Part shown: positions 34,000 through 41,938 of the stretch, in pieces
Numbering within the stretch: position 1 is the first letter of the stretch
Layout: each line of letters opens with the position of its first letter
Assembly (NCBI GenBank): GCA_028278625.1
Contig: JANQDY010000167.1
Span: forward strand, 1-43,585
Direction of reading: 5' to 3'
Length of the DNA stretch: 43,585 bases
DNA from: Thermodesulfobacteriota bacterium
GTDB lineage: Bacteria; Desulfobacterota; DSM-4660; Desulfatiglandales; Desulfatiglandaceae
Notes under the pieces: generated by a model
The model's database searches: none
The model's input: the letters and a program-made list of their open reading frames with translations, nothing else
What the model was told of the DNA's origin: nothing
Program-made: the position numbers and the translations under genes

Positions 34000-34998
34000 T
34001 CAGTAATTGGGGATGCTGGCCAAAAAGTCGTCCACAGACGGTTCCGGGCTCTCTTTGGCGAATTCCACGGCCTCTGCCAGTTCCTGGTCCACTTTTTCCT
34101 CAATCGCCTTCAGTTTCTTTTTGTTCTTTATTTTCTTTTTCATTACGTCCAGGGGATCCTTTGCTTTCCATTGGGCAAGGGTTTCCTGATCCATGTAGAG
34201 TCCGGGATCATTGACATGGTGTCCACCATGGCGATAGGTTTTAGCTTCAATGAGGGTGGGGCCTTCACCGTTGACCGCTCTTTCCACTGCGCTTTTAGTG
34301 GCTTTATAAACCTCCACGGCATCGTTTCCTTCGATACAGACCCCGGGGATTCCGTAGGCCGGCCCTTTGCAGGCCAGGTCGCAGTTGCCGAAAGAGCACT
34401 CCACAGGTGTGGAGACGGCGTAATGATTGTTTTCGAGCATGTAAATGACCGGCAGATCAAAGGCTGCCGCAAAGTTCATGGATTCCGGAAAAACCCCCTG
34501 GTTCGCTGCCCCATCACTGAAAAAGACCACCACCACCTGATCGGTTTTTCTGACCTTGATGCCCATGGCGGCTCCGGTACCGATGGGAATACCGGCGCCC
34601 ACAATGCCGTTGGCTCCCAGATTGTTGTCTTCCTTGCTGAAAATGTGCATCGAACCGCCCATGCCTTTGCAGTATCCGGTTTTCCTGCCGATGATCTCAG
34701 CGAACATTCGCTTGAAATCGGCCCCTTTGCTGATGCAGTGCCCATGACCTCGATGGGTGCTGACGATAAAATCATCCGGACGCAGGGCGGCACAGGTGCC
34801 GGCGGCGATCGCTTCTTCCCCCAGGTAGGGATGGAGATAACCCCGTATAAACCCCTGTCGATAAAGATCCATACAAATCAGTTCGAAATGGCGCGTGGCA
34901 TAAATGTTCCGGTACATCCCCAAAAGGATCTCGGAACTGACAGCCTTAGCGGCGCCTTTCTTCTTCGCCGCCTTTTTCTTGGGTGATTCTTTGCTCAT
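34000..34998 (-). CDS. Acetoin dehydrogenase-like E1 alpha subunit (module 2)
   Basis: The start is set at the ATG at 34998, since AAGGAGG lies six bases upstream; another ATG adjoins it. The 332-residue product has an unusual Lys-rich N-terminal tail (KESPKKKAAKKKGAAKA), then MYRNIYATRHFEL. The THRGHGHCISKGAD and GMGGSMHIFSKEDN motifs are the ones typical of acetoin dehydrogenase E1alpha. The TPP motif is SDGAANQGVFPESMNFAAAFD to ENNHYAVST. The chain ends with a helical basic region. It is the first gene of the minus-strand operon that continues to citrate synthase. A candidate promoter with an operator-like sequence lies at 35126-35157. Confidence 0.9.
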   Translation of the reverse strand: MSKESPKKKAAKKKGAAKAVSSEILLGMYRNIYATRHFELICMDLYRQGFIRGYLHPYLGEEAIAAGTCAALRPDDFIVSTHRGHGHCISKGADFKRMFAEIIGRKTGYCKGMGGSMHIFSKEDNNLGANGIVGAGIPIGTGAAMGIKVRKTDQVVVVFFSDGAANQGVFPESMNFAAAFDLPVIYMLENNHYAVSTPVECSFGNCDLACKGPAYGIPGVCIEGNDAVEVYKATKSAVERAVNGEGPTLIEAKTYRHGGHHVNDPGLYMDQETLAQWKAKDPLDVMKKKIKNKKKLKAIEEKVDQELAEAVEFAKESPEPSVDDFLASIPNY

Positions 34999-35125
34999 CA
35001 TCTTCCTCCTTAACGAAATGGATTCATAGCGGTGAAACGTCAAAAAGAATTCTTAAACGGACGACACCATGGATACTTTTCCTGCTTCGTCCGTCGGGAT
35101 CACAGATTTCCTGAATATTCGTTTA

Positions 35126-35157
35126 GTACAATATTACAATGTTATTGAATCGGTCAA
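35126..35157 (-). promoter_or_regulatory. Promoter and GntR-type operator of the module 2 dehydrogenase operon
   Basis: On the minus strand TTGACC (complement of 35152-35157) and TATTGT (complement of 35128-35133) are 18 bp apart. The plus-strand sequence GTACAATATTACAATGTTA (35126-35144) covers the -10 and matches two other sites in the window. A leader of about 120 bases would precede the E1alpha gene. This arrangement suggests repression by the divergent GntR-family protein. Confidence 0.6.
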
Positions 35158-35291
35158 GGAAAAAATCATCCTCCGTTCCAAGTTCAGTTTTGTTTTTGAG
35201 GCTTGGTTGCCGGGCAAAATGTGGTTGCCGGACGGTCCCCATTGAAATGGCCATAGCGCCTCTTTGAAAAGGTAACGGATGATGAATTGAC

Positions 35292-35327
35292 TTGACAATA
35301 GGGTGTTCTGATAATATTACAAAGTTA
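35292..35327 (+). promoter_or_regulatory. Promoter and operator of the gntR-like gene
   Basis: A perfect TTGACA (35292-35297) is followed after 17 bp by TATTAC (35315-35320). The operator-like TGATAATATTACAAAGTTA (35309-35327) overlaps the -10, as in the other two sites. It suggests autoregulation of the GntR-family gene that begins at 35415. The 416 bp between the E1alpha start and the gntR start contain no gene; besides these two sites I see nothing else. Confidence 0.6.
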
Positions 35328-35414
35328 CTCTTACGTTCATAATTCGTTAATAGATGGTGTGAAAGGCGGGACTGCCGGTTTTCATCCCCCGTTTTACACA
35401 AAGGTGAAACAAGC

Positions 35415-36143
35415 ATGGTGATCGACCAACAATCCAAAGTTCCCCTTTATTACCAATTAAAGGAAGAACTCAAAAAGAAAATACTAAAGGGCGAGTTCAA
35501 GGAAGGGGATCTTCTTCCGTCAGAACGGGAGTTCAGTGAACGATACGATATTTCATCCACCACCATACGGCGTGCGCTAAATGATCTGGTTCATGAGAAC
35601 TTTCTGGAAAGAAAGGCCGGAAAGGGCACCTTTGTTCGAATGGGCAAGGTAAAGCGGGATTTGAGAAAAGTCATCGGCTTTACCCAGAACATGAAAGAGA
35701 TGGGGCTTGTTCCTTCCACACGGGTTCTGAGCAAAAGGGTGGTTCCGGCCAATCTCTTTTCAATGGAGCGAATGGGCCTCAGTAAAGGTGACAAGATCGT
35801 TAAGCTTGAACGGCTGCGTCTGGCCAACGACGTCCCCATGATGCTGGAAGCCCGTTATATCCGAACGGATCTTTGTCCGGGCATTCAGAAAGAGGAGCTT
35901 TCCTCTTCCCTCTGGAGAGTTTTCGAAACCGTCTATGGATGTAAGCCGGCCAGACACTCCCAAAACGTCAGGATAGTGGAAATATCGGGGGAATCGGCCT
36001 CCCTCCTGGGGCTTAAAGACGGATCCCTGGTCTTCCTTATAAAAGGAACGACCTATCTGGCGGATGGTCAGGCCATCGAGTGCGAGGAATCCCTTTACCG
36101 CAGCGATAAATACGACCTGGCCTTTGAAGCCATTATCGTTTAA
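35415..36143 (+). CDS. GntR-family regulator, HutC/UTRA subfamily
   Basis: These proteins are usually repressors released by a sugar phosphate or related small molecule. The 242-residue product has a winged helix (residues 5-72) with PLYYQLKEELKKKILKG, LPSEREFSERYDISSTTIRRALNDL and RKAGKGTFV, and a UTRA ligand-binding domain (about 90-240) with ALLEARYI-like and ECEESLYRSDKYDL segments. The ATG at 35415 follows AAGGTGAAAC. It lies between divergent operons and its own promoter and both neighbouring ones carry the shared 19-bp sequence, so it is the probable regulator of module 2. Confidence 0.92.
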   Translation: MVIDQQSKVPLYYQLKEELKKKILKGEFKEGDLLPSEREFSERYDISSTTIRRALNDLVHENFLERKAGKGTFVRMGKVKRDLRKVIGFTQNMKEMGLVPSTRVLSKRVVPANLFSMERMGLSKGDKIVKLERLRLANDVPMMLEARYIRTDLCPGIQKEELSSSLWRVFETVYGCKPARHSQNVRIVEISGESASLLGLKDGSLVFLIKGTTYLADGQAIECEESLYRSDKYDLAFEAIIV

Positions 36144-36240
36144 GAACTCACCGTATTGTACGACTGCCTGATAAGGCGGCCCCATCGCTTTTTGTCGTCG
36201 GGGCAGCAGGTTCTTGGCACTTTTCTCCTGCCCCGGGCGC

Positions 36241-36675
36241 CTAATTCATCTTCTGGAAAATCTCGATAACAACGTTGTCCGGTCCTGTGAAATAGGTGAT
36301 TTTGGGTCCGTTTTCCCTGGCCACCAAGGGGGCGACATTAAACTTGTAACCCAGGGCCTTGATCCTTTCATATTCCTTGTCCACATCATCCACCAGAAAG
36401 GCCAGATGAATCAGTCCCAGCTCGTCCTGTTTTATGGGGGATTCTTGCTTAGCGGAATCCGGGTTCCCATAAGCCAGAAGCTCCAACCGCAAATCGTTCT
36501 TTATGAGCATGCAAACGTCAAAACACGCATCTTCCACATCAACAACACGGCTGATCTTCTCCCCTTCATTGTGGGTGCGGTACTCCACTTCCATCCCCAT
36601 GACTTCCGTATAAAACCGGACGGATTCCTCAAGGTCTTTAACACCCACGCCAACATGCAAAAAGCTCTTTACCAT
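36241..36675 (-). CDS. VOC-fold (glyoxalase/epimerase-type) metalloprotein
   Basis: Members of the vicinal-oxygen-chelate fold include glyoxalase I, methylmalonyl-CoA epimerase and ring-cleaving dioxygenases. The 144-residue product has two beta-alpha-beta-beta-beta repeats. The four metal-ligand positions are present: His7 (FLHVGVGV), Glu65 (LRLELLAYG), His90 (LIHLAFLVDD) and Glu138 (VVIEIFQ). The start is ATG 36675 with AGGAGGGG five bases before it; a longer frame to 36780 is rejected. It lies alone between the gntR-like gene and the importer operon, on the other strand. It may isomerise or epimerise an intermediate, but no substrate can be named. Confidence 0.85.
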   Translation of the reverse strand: MVKSFLHVGVGVKDLEESVRFYTEVMGMEVEYRTHNEGEKISRVVDVEDACFDVCMLIKNDLRLELLAYGNPDSAKQESPIKQDELGLIHLAFLVDDVDKEYERIKALGYKFNVAPLVARENGPKITYFTGPDNVVIEIFQKMN

Positions 36676-37205
36676 GATCTCCCCTCCTGAAAAATTTGGG
36701 TTTAGAGTTGATTCCTTACTATATTCGAGGAAGGAAAACGTTGGATCCTTCCTGCTTTCCAGAATGGCCGGTTTCGGCATATGTTCATCGCGTCATTCTT
36801 TCCTTTGATACGGCTCCGATTTCAATCAGTTTGTCATGGACGCCCGCCCCGTCTTTCCTGTAATATGGGTGGCAAGTTGAGGTCAATACCCAATAGACAT
36901 CCAAATCCACAGAAATCCGGGCCATTGACAGCAGCGGTGAAAGCATCAGAGGCTTAGGAAAACGGTTTCAGTGAATGAATGCGCGTCTCAATTCATATTG
37001 CCGAGAGAATCCTATTTTTTGAGGAATACCTGCTTGACAACCTCATAACAATATAATATTGCTATATTCAAAAAAAGCAACTTTTAAACGGGAGGGAATG
37101 GAAAAAACAGATAGAGGCTTTTTTTGTGGATAGTCCGGTCCGTGCACCGGGAGTTTTGGTTAGCGTTCCTTAAACGTCAAACTTGAGAGAAAAGGAGGGT
37201 ACGAG
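36676..37205. other. 530-bp intergenic region before the module 2 importer
   Basis: No convincing gene lies here. An 8-bp inverted repeat (AGGAAGGA at 36728-36735 and TCCTTCCT at 36746-36753) lies upstream of the VOC gene, and a -10-like TATAGT on the minus strand follows it. The importer promoter and operator lie at 37034-37064, leaving a leader of about 140 bases that contains a small CCGGT/ACCGG hairpin. The stretch 36780-37030 shows nothing recognisable. Confidence 0.5.
37034..37064 (+). promoter_or_regulatory. Promoter and palindromic operator of the module 2 importer operon
   Basis: TTGACA (37034-37039) is followed after 17 bp by TATTGC (37057-37062). Overlapping it, TAACAATATAATATTGCTA (37046-37064) is a near-perfect palindrome around base 37055 (one mismatched pair). 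On the complementary strand it matches the sites at 35126 and 35309. This is the best-formed of the three and the likely consensus for the GntR-family regulator. Confidence 0.65.
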
Positions 37206-38744
37206 ATGGATTTGACGCGTCGTGATGCTTTAAAGCGAATGGGTCTGGGAGGTCTGGTTCTGGTAGGAGGGCATATCGTCAAATCGCCATTGACTGGCGC
37301 TCAGCTGGCCCATGCATCCGAAGACAAAAAGTGGAAACAATTTTCAGGTTCCAAAATCGTATTTATGTCGGAGGACACGCCTCCGACGGCGGCCATCAAA
37401 AGCAAAATCAAACCCTTCATTGAGTTGACCGGCATCGATATCGAGATTATCGAGGAACATCTGGATATCGTTGCCGAGAAAGTGGGTATCGACGTAAGAG
37501 GGCGTAAAGGTGCCTATGCCTGTTATTACTCTCAGGACAAACCCATCGGAGCTCCCTTTTACAAGCACGCTGAAGACTTACGAAAATTCGAGAAAGACCC
37601 CACCCTGCCGAAAACGCCCGGGGGCACCGGCAACGATGTATGGCTTCACCGCTTCCTGGATGTCACCGGCCGGTTCTACGGGGACCCCAAACTGGCGGCC
37701 TACCCCTACGACAACGCCGTTGCGGTCATGATGTACCGCAAAGACCTTTTTGAGAAATACTCCCCCAATTTTGAAGCGGCCACCGGCAAGCCTCTGGTGT
37801 ACACCAAAGACACCACCTGGAAAGATGTTCTCGAGATCTGCAAGTTCTTTAAAAAGTCCAATTTCCCGGATGTGAAATACGGCATCGCCCTTCAGGGAAG
37901 GGAAGGATGGGGCGGCCAGCTGGATTACCAGCGGGTATCCTACTCCAACGGCACGTGGCTGGAATGGGATTTTGACGATTATTTCGGCGCCGAAAAACCC
38001 GGACCCTGTAAATGGGGGGACGAGCAGTCCATCGCGACCATGGGCAACTACAAGGAACTGATGAAGTACGCCCATCCCGACTCACTCACCAATGACTGGT
38101 CTGGTGCCAACACTGCCTATATTACGGGACTGGCAGCCATGCAGCCCCAGTACGGAGAGTTTGCTGCGGTGGTTGAAGATCCCAGACAGTCCAAGGCGGC
38201 CGGCGGCCGCACGGCTTATGCCCTCTGTCCCAAAGGGGATCCCGACTGGATTGTGGGTGGTGGCAAGGCGGTGAACGGCACCAACTTCGGTATCGGCGGC
38301 ATCGCCATCAATCACTGGGCCAAACCCGACATGCAGAAGGCAGCCTATCTGTTCGCTCTCTGGTCCACTTCGGAAGCCACCCAGTATATGGTGCTGAAGG
38401 ATGTGGGCGGTACTCCCACCCGAAAAGCGGTTTTTGAAAAACCGGATGTGAAAAAGGCCTTTGTCCGCGAAACCGCTCCCATGAAGAAGCTGGCCAAACC
38501 GGTGGAGATGGAAAAGGGCGTGTTCGTAAAGGAAGTGCCCCTGATGCCCAATGCCCTGACCTACGGCCCGATTCTGGAAGGCATCTGGAAACCGAATGTT
38601 GTGGTGGGACCCAAAGTCCCCAAGTTCAACGAGTACATTCAGATCCAGACGTCGGAAATCCATAAATGCGTCAGCGGTCTCAAATCCCCCAAAGAGGCTT
38701 GCATGTCCATAAAGGAAAAAACCGACAGGCTTTTCCGCGTTTAG
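37206..38744 (+). CDS. ABC importer solute-binding protein with Tat signal (module 2)
   Basis: The 512-residue protein is a periplasmic carbohydrate-binding protein of the family-1 (COG1653) type. The N-terminus LTRRDALKRMGLGGLVLVGG is a twin-arginine signal, so it is exported folded, unlike the Sec-exported binding protein of module 1. The mature part has the ligand-binding lobes with YPYDNAVAVMMYRKDLFEKY (hinge region) and ATQYMVLKDVGGTPTRKAVFE. GGAGGG precedes the ATG. It is the first gene of the importer-kinase operon, with 89 bp before the first permease. Substrate unknown. Confidence 0.92.
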   Translation: MDLTRRDALKRMGLGGLVLVGGHIVKSPLTGAQLAHASEDKKWKQFSGSKIVFMSEDTPPTAAIKSKIKPFIELTGIDIEIIEEHLDIVAEKVGIDVRGRKGAYACYYSQDKPIGAPFYKHAEDLRKFEKDPTLPKTPGGTGNDVWLHRFLDVTGRFYGDPKLAAYPYDNAVAVMMYRKDLFEKYSPNFEAATGKPLVYTKDTTWKDVLEICKFFKKSNFPDVKYGIALQGREGWGGQLDYQRVSYSNGTWLEWDFDDYFGAEKPGPCKWGDEQSIATMGNYKELMKYAHPDSLTNDWSGANTAYITGLAAMQPQYGEFAAVVEDPRQSKAAGGRTAYALCPKGDPDWIVGGGKAVNGTNFGIGGIAINHWAKPDMQKAAYLFALWSTSEATQYMVLKDVGGTPTRKAVFEKPDVKKAFVRETAPMKKLAKPVEMEKGVFVKEVPLMPNALTYGPILEGIWKPNVVVGPKVPKFNEYIQIQTSEIHKCVSGLKSPKEACMSIKEKTDRLFRV

Positions 38745-38833
38745 AATTCCCATTGAACCTGCTCGAGGTGCCACAAGGCGCCTCGGGCAGGCTTTTCTGA
38801 AACGCAAAATGAACCAAAGAGAGATGTTGAATT

Positions 38834-39823
38834 ATGGCCCACCGTAAAGAAGAAACAGTGAGTCCCCCACTGCCTGTGTATCAGGGAGACTTGAATAAAG
38901 GATTGTTTGACAGAATAAAGGGAATGCTTCCTTTCCATCTATGGCTGATGCTGCCGACCATCATTGTCCTGGCGGTGATTACCATCTACCCTTTTATCTG
39001 GATGGTCATCATGAGTTTCAAGGAAACCGCCATGGATCCTGGAGAACAGGATGTGTGGGTCGGGCTCTATAATTATGCGAGGCTTTTGGATGATGAACCC
39101 TTTCTAAACGGCGTGAAACTGCTCATCTGGTATTTTATCCTCTGCCTGACCATCGAGATGATCGTAGGGACTAGCGTCGCCATACTTGTGAACAACGCGA
39201 AATTTGAAAACTTTTTCATTATTGTTTTCATTATGCCCATGATGGTGGCACCCATCGTCGTGGGGTACCTGTTCCGATTTCTATACAATGTCTCTTTTGG
39301 ATGGGGGTACTGGTTCCTAAAATCAGCGGGCCTCATGTCCGGTGAGACCATTCTGGCCAACGCCAAGCCGTGGCTCTTTTCGTTTATGCCCTCCACGGCG
39401 TTTATGGCCGTGGTGGCCGCGGACGTGTGGGAATGGACCCCGCTCATTGTGCTCATCGTTCTGGCTGGACTCAAAGCCGTTCCGCAAGACCAGCTTGAGG
39501 CGGCCCGGGTGGATGGGGCCGGCCCGATTCGTACTTTTCTGGAGGTGACGCTCCCCAATATCAAAGCGGTGCTGTTGATTGCGGTTGTGGTGCGGTTTAT
39601 GGACAACGTTCGTTTGATCGATTTGATCTATGTTCTGACAAAGGGAGGACCGGCGGATACCACCAAGATATTGCCGTTCTACCTCTATAACGTCTCTTTC
39701 CGCTACTTTGAGTTTGGGCGGGGAGCCGCCATCGGCTTTATCCTGTTGCTGTTTACTATTATTATGGGCTTGTTTTTCGTAAATGTGGTTTTCAAGAAGA
39801 AGGAGGTAGGGAACAATGGCTGA
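38834..39823 (+). CDS. ABC sugar importer permease, MalF/UgpA class (module 2)
   Basis: The 329-residue permease has a cytoplasmic N-terminal tail of about 35 residues and six membrane segments (first near 40-60). The EAA loop is QLEAARVDGAGPIRTFLEVTLPNIKAV (about 221-247). A GGPADTTKILPFYLYNVSF segment before the last helices is typical of the class. The ribosome site is weak (AGAGAGATG). Its stop overlaps the next permease start by eight bases (ATGGCTGA), indicating translational coupling. Confidence 0.92.
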   Translation: MAHRKEETVSPPLPVYQGDLNKGLFDRIKGMLPFHLWLMLPTIIVLAVITIYPFIWMVIMSFKETAMDPGEQDVWVGLYNYARLLDDEPFLNGVKLLIWYFILCLTIEMIVGTSVAILVNNAKFENFFIIVFIMPMMVAPIVVGYLFRFLYNVSFGWGYWFLKSAGLMSGETILANAKPWLFSFMPSTAFMAVVAADVWEWTPLIVLIVLAGLKAVPQDQLEAARVDGAGPIRTFLEVTLPNIKAVLLIAVVVRFMDNVRLIDLIYVLTKGGPADTTKILPFYLYNVSFRYFEFGRGAAIGFILLLFTIIMGLFFVNVVFKKKEVGNNG

Positions 39824-40718
39824 TGCGGAACTGGTTAGCAAGGCGGCAAAGCGGAAAAGGGCCTTCTGGCGGACCTTGATGTATGTGGCCATTGCCGCGT
39901 TTTTCCTATGGACCACGCTCCCCCTGCTCATCATGGCCCTTTCCTCCCTCAAGGAACTGCGGGACGCATTTCAGATTCCGGCCATCGGTGACTGGGCCGG
40001 GGCTTTCAAGAAGCTGTTTATTTTTGAGCCCACCTTTCGTCATTATTACGAGCTGTTCGCTGAAAAGCACTTTCTGACCTATATCGTTAACAGTATTATC
40101 GCGGCGGGCAGTGCATCGGTGATCTCGGTGGCGTTTGGCGCTTTGGCGGCCTACGGGCTGGCCCGGGGAAGGATTCGCGGAGAACAACATCTCTCCTTCT
40201 GGATTCTCTCCACGCGTATGGCGCCGGTTGTGGCGGTCATGGTGCCCCTCTATTCCATTTTCACCGGTCTGGGCCTTCTGGAGGCGCTCAGAAGCCGCAA
40301 TTTGATCGGTTTGATTCTGGCGTATACCACCTTTGATCTCCCCTTTGCCGTCTGGTTCATGCGGAGTTTTTTCGAAGATATTCCGGTGGAGGTGGAAGAA
40401 GCGGCCAAGGTGGACGGTTGCTCCAATATTCAGGCCTTTTACAAAGTCATTCTGCCCCTGGCCATGCCGGGCATCGTGGCGTCCCTGATCCTGTGTTTGG
40501 TCTTCTCCTGGAATGACTTCATTTTCGCAAGTGTTTTCGGGCAGCAGGGGGCCAAAACCCTTCCGGTGGCAACGGCGGAACTGCACAGTACGGTGTCCAT
40601 CCTATGGGGGGGAATCATGGCCGCTGGCACCATTTTGGTCATTCCCATGTTGTTTTTGGGGCTGTTGGTCAAGAAATATCTGGTGCAAGGCATGACCATG
40701 GGCGCCGTGAGGCAATAA
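39816..40718 (+). CDS. ABC sugar importer permease, MalG/UgpE class (module 2)
   Basis: The 300-residue protein has six membrane segments, the first at about residues 20-42. The EAA motif is VEEAAKVDGCSNIQAFYKVILPLAMPGI (about 191-218), and WILSTRMAPVVAVMVPLYSIF is the conserved loop. AAGGAGG lies upstream of the ATG within the preceding gene, with which it overlaps by eight bases. It pairs with the upstream permease as a heterodimeric channel; the ATPase follows after 62 bp. Confidence 0.92.
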   Translation: MADAELVSKAAKRKRAFWRTLMYVAIAAFFLWTTLPLLIMALSSLKELRDAFQIPAIGDWAGAFKKLFIFEPTFRHYYELFAEKHFLTYIVNSIIAAGSASVISVAFGALAAYGLARGRIRGEQHLSFWILSTRMAPVVAVMVPLYSIFTGLGLLEALRSRNLIGLILAYTTFDLPFAVWFMRSFFEDIPVEVEEAAKVDGCSNIQAFYKVILPLAMPGIVASLILCLVFSWNDFIFASVFGQQGAKTLPVATAELHSTVSILWGGIMAAGTILVIPMLFLGLLVKKYLVQGMTMGAVRQ

Positions 40719-40780
40719 ACATTATATATTTAGTGCCAAACAGAGTTTGATTGGTTTAGTTTGAACATAGGAGGTCGATT

Positions 40781-41899
40781 TTGGCGAAAGTAACACTGGA
40801 ACATGTTTGGAAGCGGTATGGAGGAAAGGTGGAAGCGGTCATTGATTTGTCCTTGGACATCCAGGACAAAGAGTTTTTCTGCCTTTTGGGGCCTTCGGGA
40901 TGTGGCAAGTCCTCCACCCTTCGAATGATTGCAGGCCTGGAGGAAATCTCCGAGGGCCAGATTCTAATCGGCGATCAGGTGGTAAACGAGGTGGAACCGA
41001 AAGATCGGGACATTGCAATGGTTTTTGAAACCTACGCCCTTTATCCGCACAAGAAGGTATTCGCCAACATGGCCTTTCCTCTGCGTGTGGGAAAACAGAA
41101 TTACTCTGCGGATGAGATCAAGCGCCGGGTGGAAAAGGCCGCAAAGATTTTGGAGATCACTGACTTTCTGGATCGATATCCCAAACAGCTCTCCGGTGGC
41201 CAGCGCCAACGGGTGGCCATCGGTCGGGCCATTGTTCGGGAACCCCAGGTCTTTCTTTTGGATGAACCCATCTCTCACCTGGATGCCAAGCTCCGAACCC
41301 ATATGAGAGGGGAACTGAAACTGCTTCAACGAAACCTTGAGACCACCATGATCTACGTTACCCATGACCAGATGGAGGCCATGAGCATGGCCGATCGCAT
41401 CGCCATCATGAATTTGGGTGTGTTGCAGCAAGTGGGTACGCCCGATCAGATTTTCAACCATCCCGTCAATCAGTTTGTGGCCGGTTTTGTGGGGGATCCG
41501 CCCATGAACTTCATCGATTGTGATCTGGAAGTGGTCGGTGACAAATGGGAACTGGTTAGCGAGTCCTTTCGAATCACCCTGCCCCGGGAAATGATTGATC
41601 GCTACAAACAGAACAATGGTGATCCTTCAAACAAGGCCAAGGAAATGGTGCTGGGGATTCGGCCTGAAAACTTCATTGTCAGCGAAGAGAAGGGCGGAGA
41701 AGATACGTTTACCGCGGATGTCTATGTGACGGAGCCATTGGGGGAAGAAATGATCGTGGACATCGAAATTCCCAATAACAAACTGAAACTTAAGACGTCC
41801 GTGGATCGAGATATCAAGGCAGGCGACAAGATTTGGCTGGAAGTGATGAAGAACAAGATGCACCTGTTCGACCGTAAAACCGAAAAAGCTTATTTCTAG
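40781..41899 (+). CDS. ABC importer ATPase, MalK/UgpC class with Q-loop Gln to Glu (module 2)
   Basis: The 372-residue protein is the single ATPase of this importer, so it should form a homodimer. Walker A is GPSGCGKSST, the signature LSGGQRQRVAIGRA, Walker B VFLLDEPISHLD and the H-loop MIYVTHDQMEAM, all canonical. The Q-loop Gln is replaced by Glu83 (MVFETYALYPH, codon 41027-41029). The C-terminal OB-fold region (about 240-372) contains GIRPENFIV, as in MalK-type regulatory domains. The start is TTG 40781, with AGGAGGT five bases before it. In a homodimer both ATP sites would carry the Glu. Confidence 0.93.
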   Translation: MAKVTLEHVWKRYGGKVEAVIDLSLDIQDKEFFCLLGPSGCGKSSTLRMIAGLEEISEGQILIGDQVVNEVEPKDRDIAMVFETYALYPHKKVFANMAFPLRVGKQNYSADEIKRRVEKAAKILEITDFLDRYPKQLSGGQRQRVAIGRAIVREPQVFLLDEPISHLDAKLRTHMRGELKLLQRNLETTMIYVTHDQMEAMSMADRIAIMNLGVLQQVGTPDQIFNHPVNQFVAGFVGDPPMNFIDCDLEVVGDKWELVSESFRITLPREMIDRYKQNNGDPSNKAKEMVLGIRPENFIVSEEKGGEDTFTADVYVTEPLGEEMIVDIEIPNNKLKLKTSVDRDIKAGDKIWLEVMKNKMHLFDRKTEKAYF

Positions 41900-41938
41900 T
41901 GACCCTGAGATCAATCCATCCCTCATCAGGAGGCAAGC

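Noticed and set aside
33969..34103. 45-residue N-terminal extension of the module 2 E1beta
   Set aside because: It lies in the end of the E1alpha gene, looks like out-of-frame translation (Trp/Arg-rich), and ATG 33968 has a good ribosome site.
36199..36235. Terminator between gntR and the VOC gene
   Set aside because: CGGGGCAG/CTGCCCCG can pair, but the loop is 21 bases and there is no U tract on either strand.
36676..36780. 35-residue N-terminal extension of the VOC protein
   Set aside because: AGGAGGGG stands directly before ATG 36675, and the extension adds nothing typical of the fold.
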